Positions 46,178 through 57,548 of a DNA stretch of 64,000 bases are shown here, piece by piece. The position numbers and the translations under genes are program-made. Source of the DNA: Allomyces macrogynus ATCC 38327 (Eukaryota > Blastocladiomycota > Blastocladiomycetes > Blastocladiales > Blastocladiaceae); contig GG745341.1 in the NCBI GenBank assembly GCA_000151295.1, forward strand, positions 96,494-160,493, written 5' to 3'. A model generated the notes under the pieces. That model did no database searches. It was given only the letters and a program-made list of their open reading frames with translations, and was not told the DNA's origin. Within the stretch, counting starts at the first letter, position 1. The number at the start of each line of letters is the position of its first letter.

Positions 46178-47725
46178 ATGACCTTGACCATGGCCGTGCG
46201 AGTACACCCGCTGTCCGCCAGAGCCGTGTCTGGCGCTCCCGTCGCAATATTCGAGCCTACTGTGCTGCTGCCGTCAAGCTCGCCGCCTATCAAGGCTCGC
46301 TCGGTTATGGACGTGCTCCTGGACCCAACTGTTGTGATTCCTCCCCCAGGTCTCGCACTGTTGCGTGCCTTGGCTGGCGTTAATGCGAAGCTCTACGCGA
46401 CGACTCAAGCGACTGGCGCAACACCCGTTCATGGGTCCAGCGCCGCGTCTGCTGCTGCTTTGATGTTCATGGCGCCACCTGCCGACCCCATGATTAGTTC
46501 TGCGGTTCCAGTCGTGCCGAATCCTCGTGTCGAGGTCAAGAGCCATCCAACTCCTCTTACGCAACACGGCCCTTCACCACAGTCATCTCGAACAACCTCT
46601 CCACCGGATCGCGACCGAGCGCGCGACCACAAGCGTCGACGAGACCAGCGCAACCGCGACGCTCGTCACCGGCGCTCATCGACCGATTCGCGCCGCGCTT
46701 CACGCTCCACCCATCCGCCCTCGCGCGCTTGTCTCCGGACCAACGAGACAATACATCAAGGAATCGTGGCCGAGCGCGCAGCCGCAGCCCCGCTCGTCAT
46801 TCCCAACCCCATGACGGAGAAACAGAGGTGCGCCGGCCTCCACTCCCACGGCTCCCAACGCGGCCGTCGGGGATGGTGCAGTTTGTGGGCCCTCGGCAGC
46901 AACGTGCAAAACGCTCCGGGTGGGTAATGTGGTTCATGACGGCTGTCAACAAGGCGTTTAATGTTACGGACGTGGCCCTGGATCAAGATCGACGCGTTGT
47001 CACGTTTGGCGTCCCTCGGTCCGCGTCCTTGTTCGTCCAGACCAAATGGATGATCGACGGGCGGACACTGACTGGTGCATGTTCACGTCGATTAGGGCGG
47101 TGCGTCAGGTCCTGGCCGAGTCGGGCATGGTCGTGGACAGTGTTCGGGTCGATGTCTGTACTTGCCAATTGCTTGACCTCACTGCCGCCAGTTTCCTCCA
47201 CTTCCTGACCATTCGGCATTTGGTACATGTTTACCTAGTTGGATCCCGCGGATCCGGCCGACGACCTTCGCTCACACCCGCGGCCGCGAGACGTGTATGT
47301 GGCCTTCAACGTCCCGCATTTTCGTGCCGCGTGGAAAATGGGGCTGTGGTTCGGCTATTCGCACGCGGGCAGGCGCGTGCCCGGTCGACCGGATCTCGGG
47401 TTTGTTCTGATGTTGTGTGTTCTGGTCATTGCGCTTCCAGAAATGATGGATGCAGGGTCGTATAGGCGTTACACAAGTCTCACGGTCGCGAGCAAGAACT
47501 CTGTCGACATCCACAACTTGGAGCGCGTGTCGCTCACAGCTGGTGCCCCCGTCGTGGCCGTCGGTATTATTGTCTGTTAATCCTCTTTTCCTCTTCCTGT
47601 CGGCTCCAGCGTTATTGACACTGCGCATGCGGCTGCGGTTGCGACGGATCAAGGATCAGTTTGCGGCGCTTTCGTCTCAACAGAGCCTCGAGCTCGAAAT
47701 CCAGTCGCTCGCGCGAACGCTTTGA
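46178..47725 (+). pseudogene. RSRR family copy 17, one frame shift in the RS domain
   Basis: From ATG 46178: TLTMAVRVHPLSARA...IFEPTVLLPS...LLDPTVVIPPPGLALLRAL, then RDRARDHKRRRDQRNRDARH. Near 46730 the family pattern moves to another frame (SRNRGRARSRSPARHS), and everything after is consistent: VVTFGVPR spliced to AVRQVLAESGMVVDSVRVD, then LDPADPADDLRSH...VYVAFNVPHFRAAW, then RYTSLTVASKNSVD and a tail RRIKDQFAALSSQQ ending at TGA 47723-47725. All other junction phases match copy 14, so one indel, or a sequencing error in a repetitive stretch, is all that separates it from coding. Its start faces copy 16. Confidence 0.62.
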
Positions 47726-47945
47726 GAAGGAAAAGAGGCGCCTGTGTCATTGTTGTTCCAAACACGACCGAACCCATTTGCATCTACGTGCCGCACAGCG
47801 ACGCGTCCGGGCTGTTAGAGGCACAAGAAGCATCTTCTTGATTTGAGTCCTCGCTGAACGAGACAGCGTTGCGAAGACAAGCAATTTTCCATTAATTTCA
47901 TCCACAGAACACGGCAAATCACTCTTGTCGATCTTCTCCACCCCC

Positions 47946-49905
47946 TCACCACGTCCATGCGTGCGACTCGATCGCCTTCTTGAGTTCCCGGTCGTCGCCC
48001 GCAGCAAACAGCCGCGCCGCGTCATACAGGCGCACAACCTATGACACGGCAGTATCAGTGGTTCTCTGTCATTGGTCCACGGCGGCGCAACATTCCACAT
48101 ACCCGTAGCCTGTGCCCGCGAAACACGGTCCCATCCAGTGCCTCGCCGCGTGTATGGCTCGATGCAAAGACCGACATGAACGCGTACCAGCACCGCGGCG
48201 TCACGGCCATGTGCTTGCTGCTTGGAATATCCACGAACCCGTTGATGTCGAGCAAATCGAGTTTGCGTGCCAGGTCGCGCACGGCGTTGCCGGGCACGTC
48301 ACGGAAGAAAATCAGGTAGATGGAGACGGGCTCTGTGGGCACGGCGGGCACGGCAGGGTGGGGAACCAGCCGCGCGTCGGGGCGGTGGACGAGCTCAAAC
48401 TACAAGCGTGGCGCGGCATATCAGGAGGGTGCGGGGCGAGCTCGCGCGGTGCCCATCGAGTCGGGTCACGTACATGCAGCCTCACATGGCCCATGACGAT
48501 TCCAGACTCGAGCTCAATGCCCGAGACCCTATTGGGACCATTCCTCAAGGATCAGTCGCGTGTCCGACCGCATTCACACACCAAGAAACCAGCAAAACGC
48601 ACCCATCATCCTCGCGCATCCACATGCGAATCACGCGCGCCTTTTCGTCCATCACAAAGTACCGCGGCGAGTACCGCGCAATGAACCGGTGCACCCACAT
48701 CGGATCGACCATATTGCGAATCGCCGCCGCCGGGCCCATTGCCACGACCCGCATTTCCGTCAAGTACTGCCGCGCCCTCGATGAGGGCTTGCCCGCTGCG
48801 ATCGGGGGTTTGGTCGAGATCACGACTGCGTCATCCCCGCCGCCACGGGTGCGAGCTGCGCGTGGGGATCGCGACCGTCCACCCCGCAGCGACGACGGGC
48901 GGTAGGACCGCGAGGGAGACTGTGACCGGGTGGACCGCCGCGTGGGGAACAGCGCGCGACTGATGGTTCGGGAGCGATTGCATTCGCGCGGCGAAAGGAG
49001 CGGAACGGCGTCCGCGGGACGAGTCGGTGCGTCGCTTGCGCGCCGGCCGGGATCGCGATCACCGGGTGGAGACGATTGCGGCGGTGTGGCCGGTGCTGTT
49101 GTCGCCGGCGAGGGCAGCACCGGTGCGGTCGGGCCAATGCTAGGGGTGTGGAGGTCGAGCGCGTTATGATCGAGTGAGGAACCGTCGTCACCATTCATAC
49201 CGAAAAAAGGAGCGCACAACGTACGCGTGCATTACGTCGGATACCCATTCCGGCTCCTTGACAATGACCGGGACGGCGCCTACGCTCTGGACCACGCGCG
49301 ACAAGTGGTCGGGCACCTGCGAGAGCATCCACATCAGCCGACCCACTTTGTCGGATACGTCGCAGACGCTCGTCGCGAGCCAATCCGAAAGTGCTTGCGG
49401 TTCCGCGCCCTGAGGCACGACGAGCGGCTCCAAGACGCTCACGGCGCTCGCGGGAGATCCGGGCACGATTTGGAGGCCGAACAGGACCGTGATCTGGTGG
49501 GAAAAGAGACAGTATCGGATCAGTGCGTGGTTCGTCGTGGTTCGCACACGTCCCCAAACGCTGACGACGACAAACATTGTCCGAATTTGCGTCGATCCGC
49601 GGCGTCCAGTGCTCCCCACGGCTGATCAGAAGATTCGGGTGGATTTGGCCGGATTCGGCGGTCATGGGACGTGACAACCAGCGTAGAGCTCCCGCGCGCT
49701 GTTGCAGTTGCACTTCATCCGGCGACGTCCACGGCGCGACGCTGTCGCTGGTCGATCGTGGTGGGGGGGAAACAATGGGGTCGTGCACCGCGATCGACGA
49801 GGACTTGGTCGTCCAGGATGGTGCTGGCGCGGTCATCGTCGGTCCATTGGTCGGCGAAAAGGGCGTGGGATGAGCTCCATGAACGTTGGCAGCCGAGAAT
49901 GTCAT
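47946..49905 (-). CDS. RSRR family copy 18, intact, divergent
   Basis: Six exons (49905-49714, 49493-49225, 49139-48603, 48528-48474, 48399-48103, 48038-47946), 480 residues, phases consistent. Exon 1 MTFSAANVHGAHPTPF. N-terminal domain ITVLFGLQIVPGSP...VLEPLVVP...VVQSVGAVPVIV. An intron between this domain and the RS region (phase 2) is shared with copy 11. A short RS domain (STRSQSPSRSYRPSS, GGRSRSPR). First RRM-like domain YFVMDEKARVIRMWMRED then VSGIELESGIVMGHVRLH. Second FELVHRPDARLVPHP, VSIYLIFFRDVPG, WYAFMSVFASS, FRGHRLR. Tail VVRLYDAARLFAAGDD. The most diverged intact member. Confidence 0.8.
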
Positions 49906-50244
49906 GGATGGAGGCCACTTCGTCACACTTGCTGGTGGTGCAGGTGTTTGCTGTTGCAGTCGAGACCGAGCGGTGAGTGAAGCATTGCGGGGAGCGGCGC
50001 CGTGGTGTTCAAGTATCGCTCTGCCAGAAAAAAGGGACTGAACCAGCTCACCAAGTTATGTCCTCTACTCGCCAAGGATCCTTGTCCCCAAGCACCGTCT
50101 TGGCACGCGCTCGTTCAAGAAAAACAGGGATGCATCGTTCAACGGAATGACATCGTTGCGCGCCGACGACCGCGTCGACCGCGCCTTGGCGGCCGCCGCT
50201 GGAGCTCGCCAAAGCCTCACCAACGCGGCCACGACGACCGCCTC
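49906..50244. other. intergenic
   Basis: Short gap between copy 18 and copy 19 on the same strand; no gene seen. Confidence 0.5.
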
Positions 50245-52630
50245 TTAGTCGACTTCGCGCGCCATCCGGTCCACCAAATCCACCACGTGCCGCGGCGAGC
50301 TGAAAAATTGGTCCGGGTCCTCAATGCGCACGACCTGCAGCGAAAGAAACGGACAGTCGTGGTGAGCATAACGAGCCAGCCAGATCACGACAAGCCAGTC
50401 AATCCACAACGCACCCTGATCGGCCGCCCCTGCACGTACACCCCATCAAGTCGCTCCGCAGCATACTGCGACCGCCGCAGCAACGTAATGAACCCGTAGC
50501 CCGTGTTATTGCGCGGGCTCACGCGCGAGTGCAGGTCGAGGTCGGCAAAGACGCCGCTCGCCTTCATGAGCTGAAAGAGCTCTTTGAACGCGGCGCGTAG
50601 CGGGATGTTGAAGAGTGCATAGCATGCACGCGGTTCCCGGGGTAGGATCTCGGCGGGGGGCATTTCGGCCGGGTCGGCGGGCTCAAACTGAGTGCGTTAG
50701 GCGCAAGAGTCTTACGTAGTCAGAAAGAGCGCATAGCGGAGGGCGCGGAATTGGGCCAACGCACTTTGAAGTAGAGCTGGCCGATAATTATCCCCGACGT
50801 GGCAATGGTTGCTGGGACAACACTACGCACGTTCGAGAGCGAGTTAGCTCCACGTCGTCGCCAGTCGGTCTCGTCGACAAACGCAGACAACATACTCTGG
50901 CGATGCCGGCAGCGAAAAATGCAACACGTTCGCGTCGGCGTCGTACTCCAAGTCGGACGGCGTGCCCACATCGCGCAACGCATGCGACAGCCGATCAAAC
51001 CATTGCGGTTTTGTCGGGCGCTGACCCTTTGGGTACATGTGCGCGCGGAACCGCACTTTGGGGAAGGGACGGTAGGTGAGACTGCGCGGCACGGAATCTT
51101 GAGCAGTAGCAGTAGTATCGCGAGCTCGAAGAGAGCCATGAGCGCTGCGACTGCGAGGGGAAGTCGCGCGACTACGCGACCGCGACCGCGAATCAGATCG
51201 ACGTTTCTGCACGCGGTCGCGCGACCGCGAACGATGTCGGTCGGACGAGTTCTTGCGCCGGCGCCGACTCGGGCTGCGGCTGCGGTCACGGTCACGGTTC
51301 GCGCGCGGTTGAGGAGCAGGCTCGTCGACTGCCGTGTCCGATTCAGCAGAAGGCTGCGACTGCAGTTGCAGTTGCGGCTGCGGCTGTAACTGCATCCGCA
51401 TCTGCATTGCCGCGAGCTGCTGGTGGTAGTACTGCGCATGCACGGCCGCGGGTGCCGTTGTCAACGCCTGCGGGGTCCATGCTGTCGACGCTTGCGGCGT
51501 CCATGCCGTCAACACCGTCTGCACAGGCGGGGCCGCCAGCGACACTGTATTCATTGCCGGCACAGCAGCGGCAAGAGGTTGCGCCGGCACGTTAGCAGCG
51601 TGAGACGGCGCAAGCATTTCGACCAGAGGACCCGAACTCTTGCCAAACCTTTCGTGATGAGCGAACCCATTCAATTGCGCAAGCAGATCCTGCACACTGG
51701 CCTCGCTGGTCGTAGAGTCCACCGTTTCCACGGCCGCCGGCGCCGCTGCTGCCAGCGCAGTTGGCTCGCTGTGCAAATGGCCCGGCATGGTCGGGTTCGG
51801 GAGCGCCACCGACGGTGCTGGGCTCATGGGCGACGTCGTCGACGCGGCAACTGCCGACGAGAGTTGCGCGAGCCACGCGGGCACGTCCGTCGCGGGAGTA
51901 GGAGCAGCGGGAAGGGGCGTCGTCACCGCAGCTTGAGCACCCGGCATTGCCGCATCGTGCACATCAAGTCTGTTCGAATGCGCTGTTGCGGAAGCGCCCA
52001 GGAGATCGCGGTACCAGTGGCTCTGGGCGGGGATCGTGACAGGCTGCAACCCCGACTGGAACACGAAACTATTCAACTGCGTCGTGATCGAGGCAAGCGA
52101 GCGGAAGAGGACCAGGTCGGCCATGGGCAGCGGCAACTTCATGTCGACCAGCGCGTCCAGAATCGATTGGCCTGTTGACGACAGCGGAGATGTGCCGCGC
52201 AGCACGACGGGTTCGCATACTTGGACGGCGCCGTTGGCCGTCGGCATGCAGCGCACGGCAAACAAGATCGTCCACTAGAAAACGAGCGAGCAGGACCGAC
52301 CGGTTGGTAAACAACCGGAGTCCAAAATGGCGCTCCACAATGCATCGACCACCTCAATACGCCTTATCCCATCTTCCGCGCTGGCCCAACATGCTCGAAT
52401 AGATGTACCTGCTGCTCGTTGCCGCTCGGGAGCATTATTGAGCCATAACCGTGGCCAGGTGCAGCAGTCAGCGAGGCGCCCTCAACAGGAGCATGATAGC
52501 CGGCGGGGATGGTACTGGCTGCTGGCGTCCACGGAATCGGTACTGGTGCTGGCACTGGCGGCTGCTGCAGCTGTTCCGCATACTGGCTTGGCACCATGGC
52601 CGAGCTGGTGGGGAGGCGCCAGTGTTGCAT
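50245..52630 (-). CDS. RSRR family copy 19, intact
   Basis: Exons 52630-52409, 52274-50896, 50822-50765, 50687-50415 and 50334-50245; 673 residues. Exon 1 MQHWRLPTSSAMVPSQYAEQ; the same frame is open to another ATG at 52909, which would add 93 residues. N-terminal domain WTILFAVRCMPTANG...VCEPVVL...IPAQSHWYRDL. A long Ala/Pro/Gln-rich linker follows, then an RS domain (SRSPSRRRRKNSSDRHRSRS). First RRM-like domain LEYDADANVLHFSLPAS, then TSGIIIGQLYFK. Second FEPADPAEMPPAE, ACYALFNIPLRAAFKELF, YGFITLLRRS, VYVQGRPIR. Tail VVRIEDPDQFFSSPRHV. It is the last member on the right of the array. Confidence 0.82.
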
Positions 52631-53159
52631 GGGCGGGACGGGACGACTGCTGGCTGTTGCTTGATGAAGAAACTGAACAATGAGCCAAGACTTGCAGATC
52701 GACGACTGGGCGAGCTGGTAGAGTAACGTTGCAGGAGGCCGCAAGCTGATGGCTCGAGCGGTGCCGTTGGTGCTGGGTGTCCCGCCAGGAGCTGGTCTGT
52801 TGTTCGGCAACGGCAAATTAGTGATCGCTCGATGTTGGCTGGAGGTGTGGGCCGCGTTGGAGCCTGGAGAAATGGAGGTGTCCACAGCTCCAGACTCTCG
52901 GCTCTGCATGGATATCTGGAGCTGACTGCACTCGCTTGCTTCCCACTCCCAACCACAAGAGAAATCCGAAAGACAACAGCCGTGTTTCCCCTTTCACCAT
53001 AACGGTTCCAGATGCGACATATGCGCAGATCACAAACGTCAATATCAAATGGCGCAAAGTGTGACAAGATCAGCAAAATGCGCCAGGTGCATAGTGACAT
53101 AAAGCAGAGTGTCATGCCAGCACACAACTTGCAAAGTTGAATCGTTTTCTTCCCTTGAA
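52631..53159. other. intergenic, right edge of array
   Basis: No gene supported apart from the possible longer first exon of copy 19. Confidence 0.45.
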
Positions 53160-55930
53160 ACACCAGAAAGCTTGACCCTCATTAACATTGACTGAGGGAG
53201 AGTGCAACACAACGTTGTTTACATGTCACGTCCATGCATGGGTGTGGCACCTTCTGAGTGCCACAGGTCTTGCTGCCTTGGTGGTGCCACCAGCAGTGCA
53301 GGCACCAGTCCCAGCTCAAACTTGAGCAGTGTCAACAGCAGTATGGGCCCAACAGGGGGCTTCACCAGTGGCAATGTGGCCATTGACGCCTGGACCCTCT
53401 GCATGTTGCTGACAACCCAAACAAGGGGGGGGGGGGGGGGCAGTGGTGGTGGTGCCACTGTGCCCAGACTGGGCCCAAATGCGCCAGTCATTCACAGGCG
53501 GCTGTGGACCACTGAGTTGCTGCTGCTGCCCTTGCCCACAATTGTCATGGCGGGTCAACCAACTGCATCTGCATGGCAGGTTGCAGTGTTCTGGGACATA
53601 CTGGTCAGTGTTGTGCACCCACATAGTCACAGTTGCATTCATGGCACATCAGGTGGATCAGTGAGCAAGACTAAGAGTGGTTGGCCAAATTGCAGTCAAG
53701 TGAGTGTGTACTGGGGTCATTGTGGATGTGGGCATTATGGAAGGATGCAGATGGGCTGTAACAGTTGTGGGGCACAACCATGTCTTGGCTATCATTGGGC
53801 ACAGCCAGTTCCCAACAATCATGGGCCAGCATGACCAGGTCCTGTCACTTGCTGGGCATTGCCAGGTCAACACAGTCATTGGGCATGGCTATATCCCATG
53901 GCTAGTCAAGTTTGACAATTGAAATGACACACAACTTCTGTGTGGTGCATCAGCAGCACCAAGACTATGGTGCACATGTGTGTGACCACTGTTGCTGGTT
54001 GCATTGGATGGTAGTTCCATGGGCTGGCTCAGTGCAGCACTTGCTGTGGGCTTGGCTGGCAAGGGCAGCAAAGGCATGAGCTGGATGGGCGAGATTGGCG
54101 TGACAATGAGTTTGGTGGGCAAAGGCAGTTGGGCCATGCACTGTTTGGCTGCACTCTCCTTGCTTGTAGGTGTTGGCATTGGTCACCACCTGAGTGGCCT
54201 CAACAATGGGCAGTGATTGCACATAATGCAGGAGAGCCAGTGCAGCAGCCGTTTTCAGCACCACAATATGCAGTGGCGCGTCATTCTGAGCCTCCATGGA
54301 ACTTGCTGGGGGCACTCAGGCCATGACAACCTGTGTCATGGGGGTCACTGGGTTTGAAATGCTCTTGGGTGAGACAGGATGCTTTGCTGGTGCACATTTG
54401 TCATCAGGCACAGTCACAGACACAGACACAAAAACAATGAGGATCACACAACCTTGGTCAGCTGGTCCTTGCTCAGCACTGTCAACACCTCAAGCACCAC
54501 TGATTCTGGGAACAGGAGCTCAGTGAGCTCTGGTGTCAACAATCCCACATTGGCCATCATGTCAGCTTGGCTTGACCAGGCCATTGGCTCATCTTTGCCA
54601 AGTGCCAACTTGCTGCAGCAGTGCAACAACACAGCCAGGCTGATGGGCAAGAACTGCTCATTCATGATTCTCAGTGGGCTCAGTGCAGCTGAGCAGACAG
54701 TTGATCTGAGTGGTGTGGAGTTGTCAGTGCCAAGTGAAATGGCCAAGTCCATGGCCATGAGCAGCACAGGATCAGCAAGCTCACATGGCCATTGGTGGTG
54801 CATGACATGGTGGAGAGTGTAGAGGATGTGCCAGGAATGCTGTTGACCAGGATTGGACCTGGGCTCAATGTGGTGGGAAGTGATGTGGCAGCAGGCAAAG
54901 TGGTAGTAGGTGACACTGTGAAGGAGACCTGTGCCAATTCCATCTTGGGTTCTGTTGCCTCCTGGTTGCTGAGCATGCCTGACATGGAGAGGAGTGTTCA
55001 TGCCATGTCATGCTTGTGCTGGCTGTGGTTTGTGTTGATGGGCACATTGCCATTGAGTGACAGTAGGAGCATCAGCTTGACAGTCAGGCCAGAGGCAGTC
55101 ATGAGTAGCAGCAGGAGGTCAGCTGGCACCATTGTGGTGATGATACAGTGCTCATGCACTTGCACTTGTCAAGGTCAATGACATTGGAGGAAGATGAATG
55201 GTGCAACATGACTGGTGGCAGAGGAGGACCAGGAACCAGCAAGGTGGCAATGGAAGAAGGGGCTGACTTGATCATGACTGACATTGGCTGCAGGGTGGGC
55301 CCATACAGTCCATGACCAGCAACCATTCTGTCAAAAATTCAGATCAATCCATGTCATGGCCAAGTGGAGGTATGTGCAGGGTGTCTACACACCAAACGTT
55401 TCCTTGACATCCTACATGACATGATCCACTGGTGCAATAGTCGCCATCTTGTCAAGTTGATTATTTTCAGTGACTGGCAGCATTAGGCTCATTGAGGACA
55501 GGTGCAACAACAGTGCGTCCATGTCCATCAACTCATTGCCCATTAACTCACACCAATTGTCTTGTCAATGTTCATTGACTCAGTGCTCATCACCTTGTTG
55601 ACAAGGACACATGTGAGCTCCTCACCTGTAACAAGCGACCCAATCCCACATGTCTTGGCAATCATGTTGTGCATCTTCTGCAGCACTTGCAGCAGCTGCT
55701 CAAAGTCAAAAGCATTGGACTGCCCATCATGTAGTTGAGGCCCTTGAGCAGGTTGACAATTTACTTTTCCTCATGGCCCAGCACATGCACAATCGCAGCA
55801 ACTGGCTCAGGGACCTGCAAGATGGACATGGCTGATTGGCTGGACACCAACTTGGGTGTCAGCACAGGCAGCTGGTGGATCTGGTGCCAGACACTGGTCT
55901 GGTCCAAGCACAGGGCAAGACAAAGTATCC
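53160..55930. other. CpG-depleted block of foreign composition
   Basis: Composition changes sharply from the flanks: CpG is nearly absent while TpG, CpA and GpC are common. By reading, I find no CpG from about 53,581 to 54,060 and none from about 54,280 to 55,395. Open frames are broken; the longest minus-strand frame (54444-55001) contains a helical-looking stretch (LRIMNEQFLPISLAVLLHCC, LLTPELTELLF) that I do not recognise. Imperfect short repeats with ATTGGGCA/CAGTC steps lie around 53740-53890. No terminal repeats or target-site duplications were recognised. It could be an old methylated and deaminated element, or inserted or contaminating DNA of another origin. Confidence 0.7.
53425..53440 (+). 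repeat. G homopolymer, 16 nt
   Basis: Uninterrupted G run inside the CpG-depleted block. Confidence 0.9.
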
Positions 55931-56383
55931 AGGTTGGCAGGTGGGGAAGAGCACCGACGGCCGAGCGGTCAGGCGGGCAGGACAGAACAAGATGAAGTCA
56001 GTCTAGGAACAACAGGGCATCAGCAGCAGTGTGGGGAGAGAATGAGGAGCTTGAGTGGGGGGCCAGTGTGCAGCCCCTATTTGTGGGCGGCGTCAGGATC
56101 TAATGGCGCCAGGTCCATTTGGCGGGCGACTTGCGGTTCTGCGGCGGTACACCCGAATTGGCGATCATCATGCAGCTGCACATGAGCGATGGACTTCGAC
56201 CATGTCTCGCTTTGTCTCAAAATGTCTCGCATTATCACGCGTTTGTCTCCCGCACTGCTGGCGTGACCCGCCAAAGCAGACTCGATAGTTGTGACAGACA
56301 CACGGTTTCGGCCTGCCGAAGCAGCGTTTGCAGTGTTGGCCGGCGCCAGTTGCACCTCCTTCTCACCAATCCACGTCGACGAG
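55931..56383. other. intergenic / upstream of RPL39
   Basis: Composition returns to the CpG-rich norm. A minus-strand frame over 56077-56472 is open but I recognise nothing in it. The region should hold the RPL39 promoter. Confidence 0.4.
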
Positions 56384-57094
56384 ATGGTGCGTGGCCACCT
56401 TCCGCCACCATAACGCGGCAACCCCCAACCACCCCGACCGACACCCCCCCGAAAACCCGTCGCCATCGCCAAATACCGACTCGCAATGGGGACCTGAACG
56501 ACCGATAATGCTGACCGAGCGTCCCCACTGCCCTACTCGCCCGACGGCCCGCGCTTCGCCCCCATCACCGACCGTGACCACGCGCGTCCATCCGTTGCAC
56601 CAAATCTTCTTTCGCGGGCCCAATTCGCCTCTTTAGCCGTCCAACAAGACTTTCCGTGTCAAGCGCATCCTCGGCAAGAAGGAGCGCCAGAACCGCCCGA
56701 TCCCCTCGTGGATCCGCCTGCGGACCGACAACTCCATCCGGTAACGATCTCGCCGTCTTTACCGTGCACACCGGCCCTGGAAACGGTTTTTTGCGGGCAG
56801 GAGGGCACGCTGCGCGGGAAGCGGACTGTTTGCTCGTTTTCGAGACGCGTGCGGCCGTTGTGAGGAGGAACGCAAGAGCGTTTTTACGGACTGCTGGCCG
56901 TTTTCGAACGAAACGTCGAAATCCCGGTCAATTTGCGCCCTGCTGCCCTCCCCTCTTGCCCGCTGCCGCCCCACAAGCGCTCCGCTCGACCCTCCGTTTT
57001 TCGCTCCTACCACGAACCTAACATCGCGATTTTTTCCCTCTCTAGCTACAACGCCAAGCGCCGTCACTGGCGCCGCACCAAGCTCAACCTGTAA
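56384..57094 (+). CDS. RPL39: 60S ribosomal protein eL39
   Basis: Exons 56384-56386 (ATG only), 56637-56740 and 57046-57094, giving 51 residues, the invariant length of eL39. Reads (M)[18 protein letters not shown], then [12 protein letters not shown] and [15 protein letters not shown], an almost perfect family match; eL39 lines the peptide exit tunnel of the large ribosomal subunit. Intron 1 (250 nt) begins GTGCGT directly after the ATG and ends CTTTAG; intron 2 (305 nt) is GTAACG...TCTAG. A lone start codon in exon 1 is common in small ribosomal protein genes. Stop TAA. Confidence 0.93.
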
Positions 57095-57548
57095 AATGGT
57101 CGAGCTTTCGGTCGGTGGTGTGGTCGCTTCCTGGTGCTGTTGACCGTGGCGCTCGCGCCGTCAACGCCCTCGTCGACTTCGTTGCGGAACCCGGATTTCG
57201 CCCCGGTCTTGGTGCCCGCTGCGTGCCGCGTGGAGTGGCGATGGCCGTCGTGTCGTGATTCAGTAACAAGGAGATGCCATTGTGTATTTTTTCCTTGGAA
57301 ATCCGTTCTGTGCCGTCTGGTCCTGGATTCAAAACGAGAGCTTGTCGCGTCATACCGCTCCCGTCGTCTTTGCGCGATAGCTCGCCGCACTGGGTGCCCC
57401 AAACGCTTCTTTTTTCATCAACATTGTCTGCGATGGTTCCCTATCGCTGCTCGATATTGAAAACGAGCGACTTCGATGATCCAGCAGGAAGGGATGGAGG
57501 ACGCGTGCAGCAAAACTCGATTGTATCAACATCTTTGCGTCGCAAACA
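57095..57548. other. intergenic, convergent
   Basis: Between the 3' ends of RPL39 and HSCB; no gene recognised. Confidence 0.5.

Noticed and set aside
48267..48905. 212-codon plus-strand open frame
   Set aside because: Antisense to the RRM-like exons of copy 18; no independent support.
53160..55930. Calling the CpG-poor block a named transposon or virus remnant
   Set aside because: No transposase, reverse transcriptase, capsid or integrase motif and no terminal repeats could be recognised by eye.
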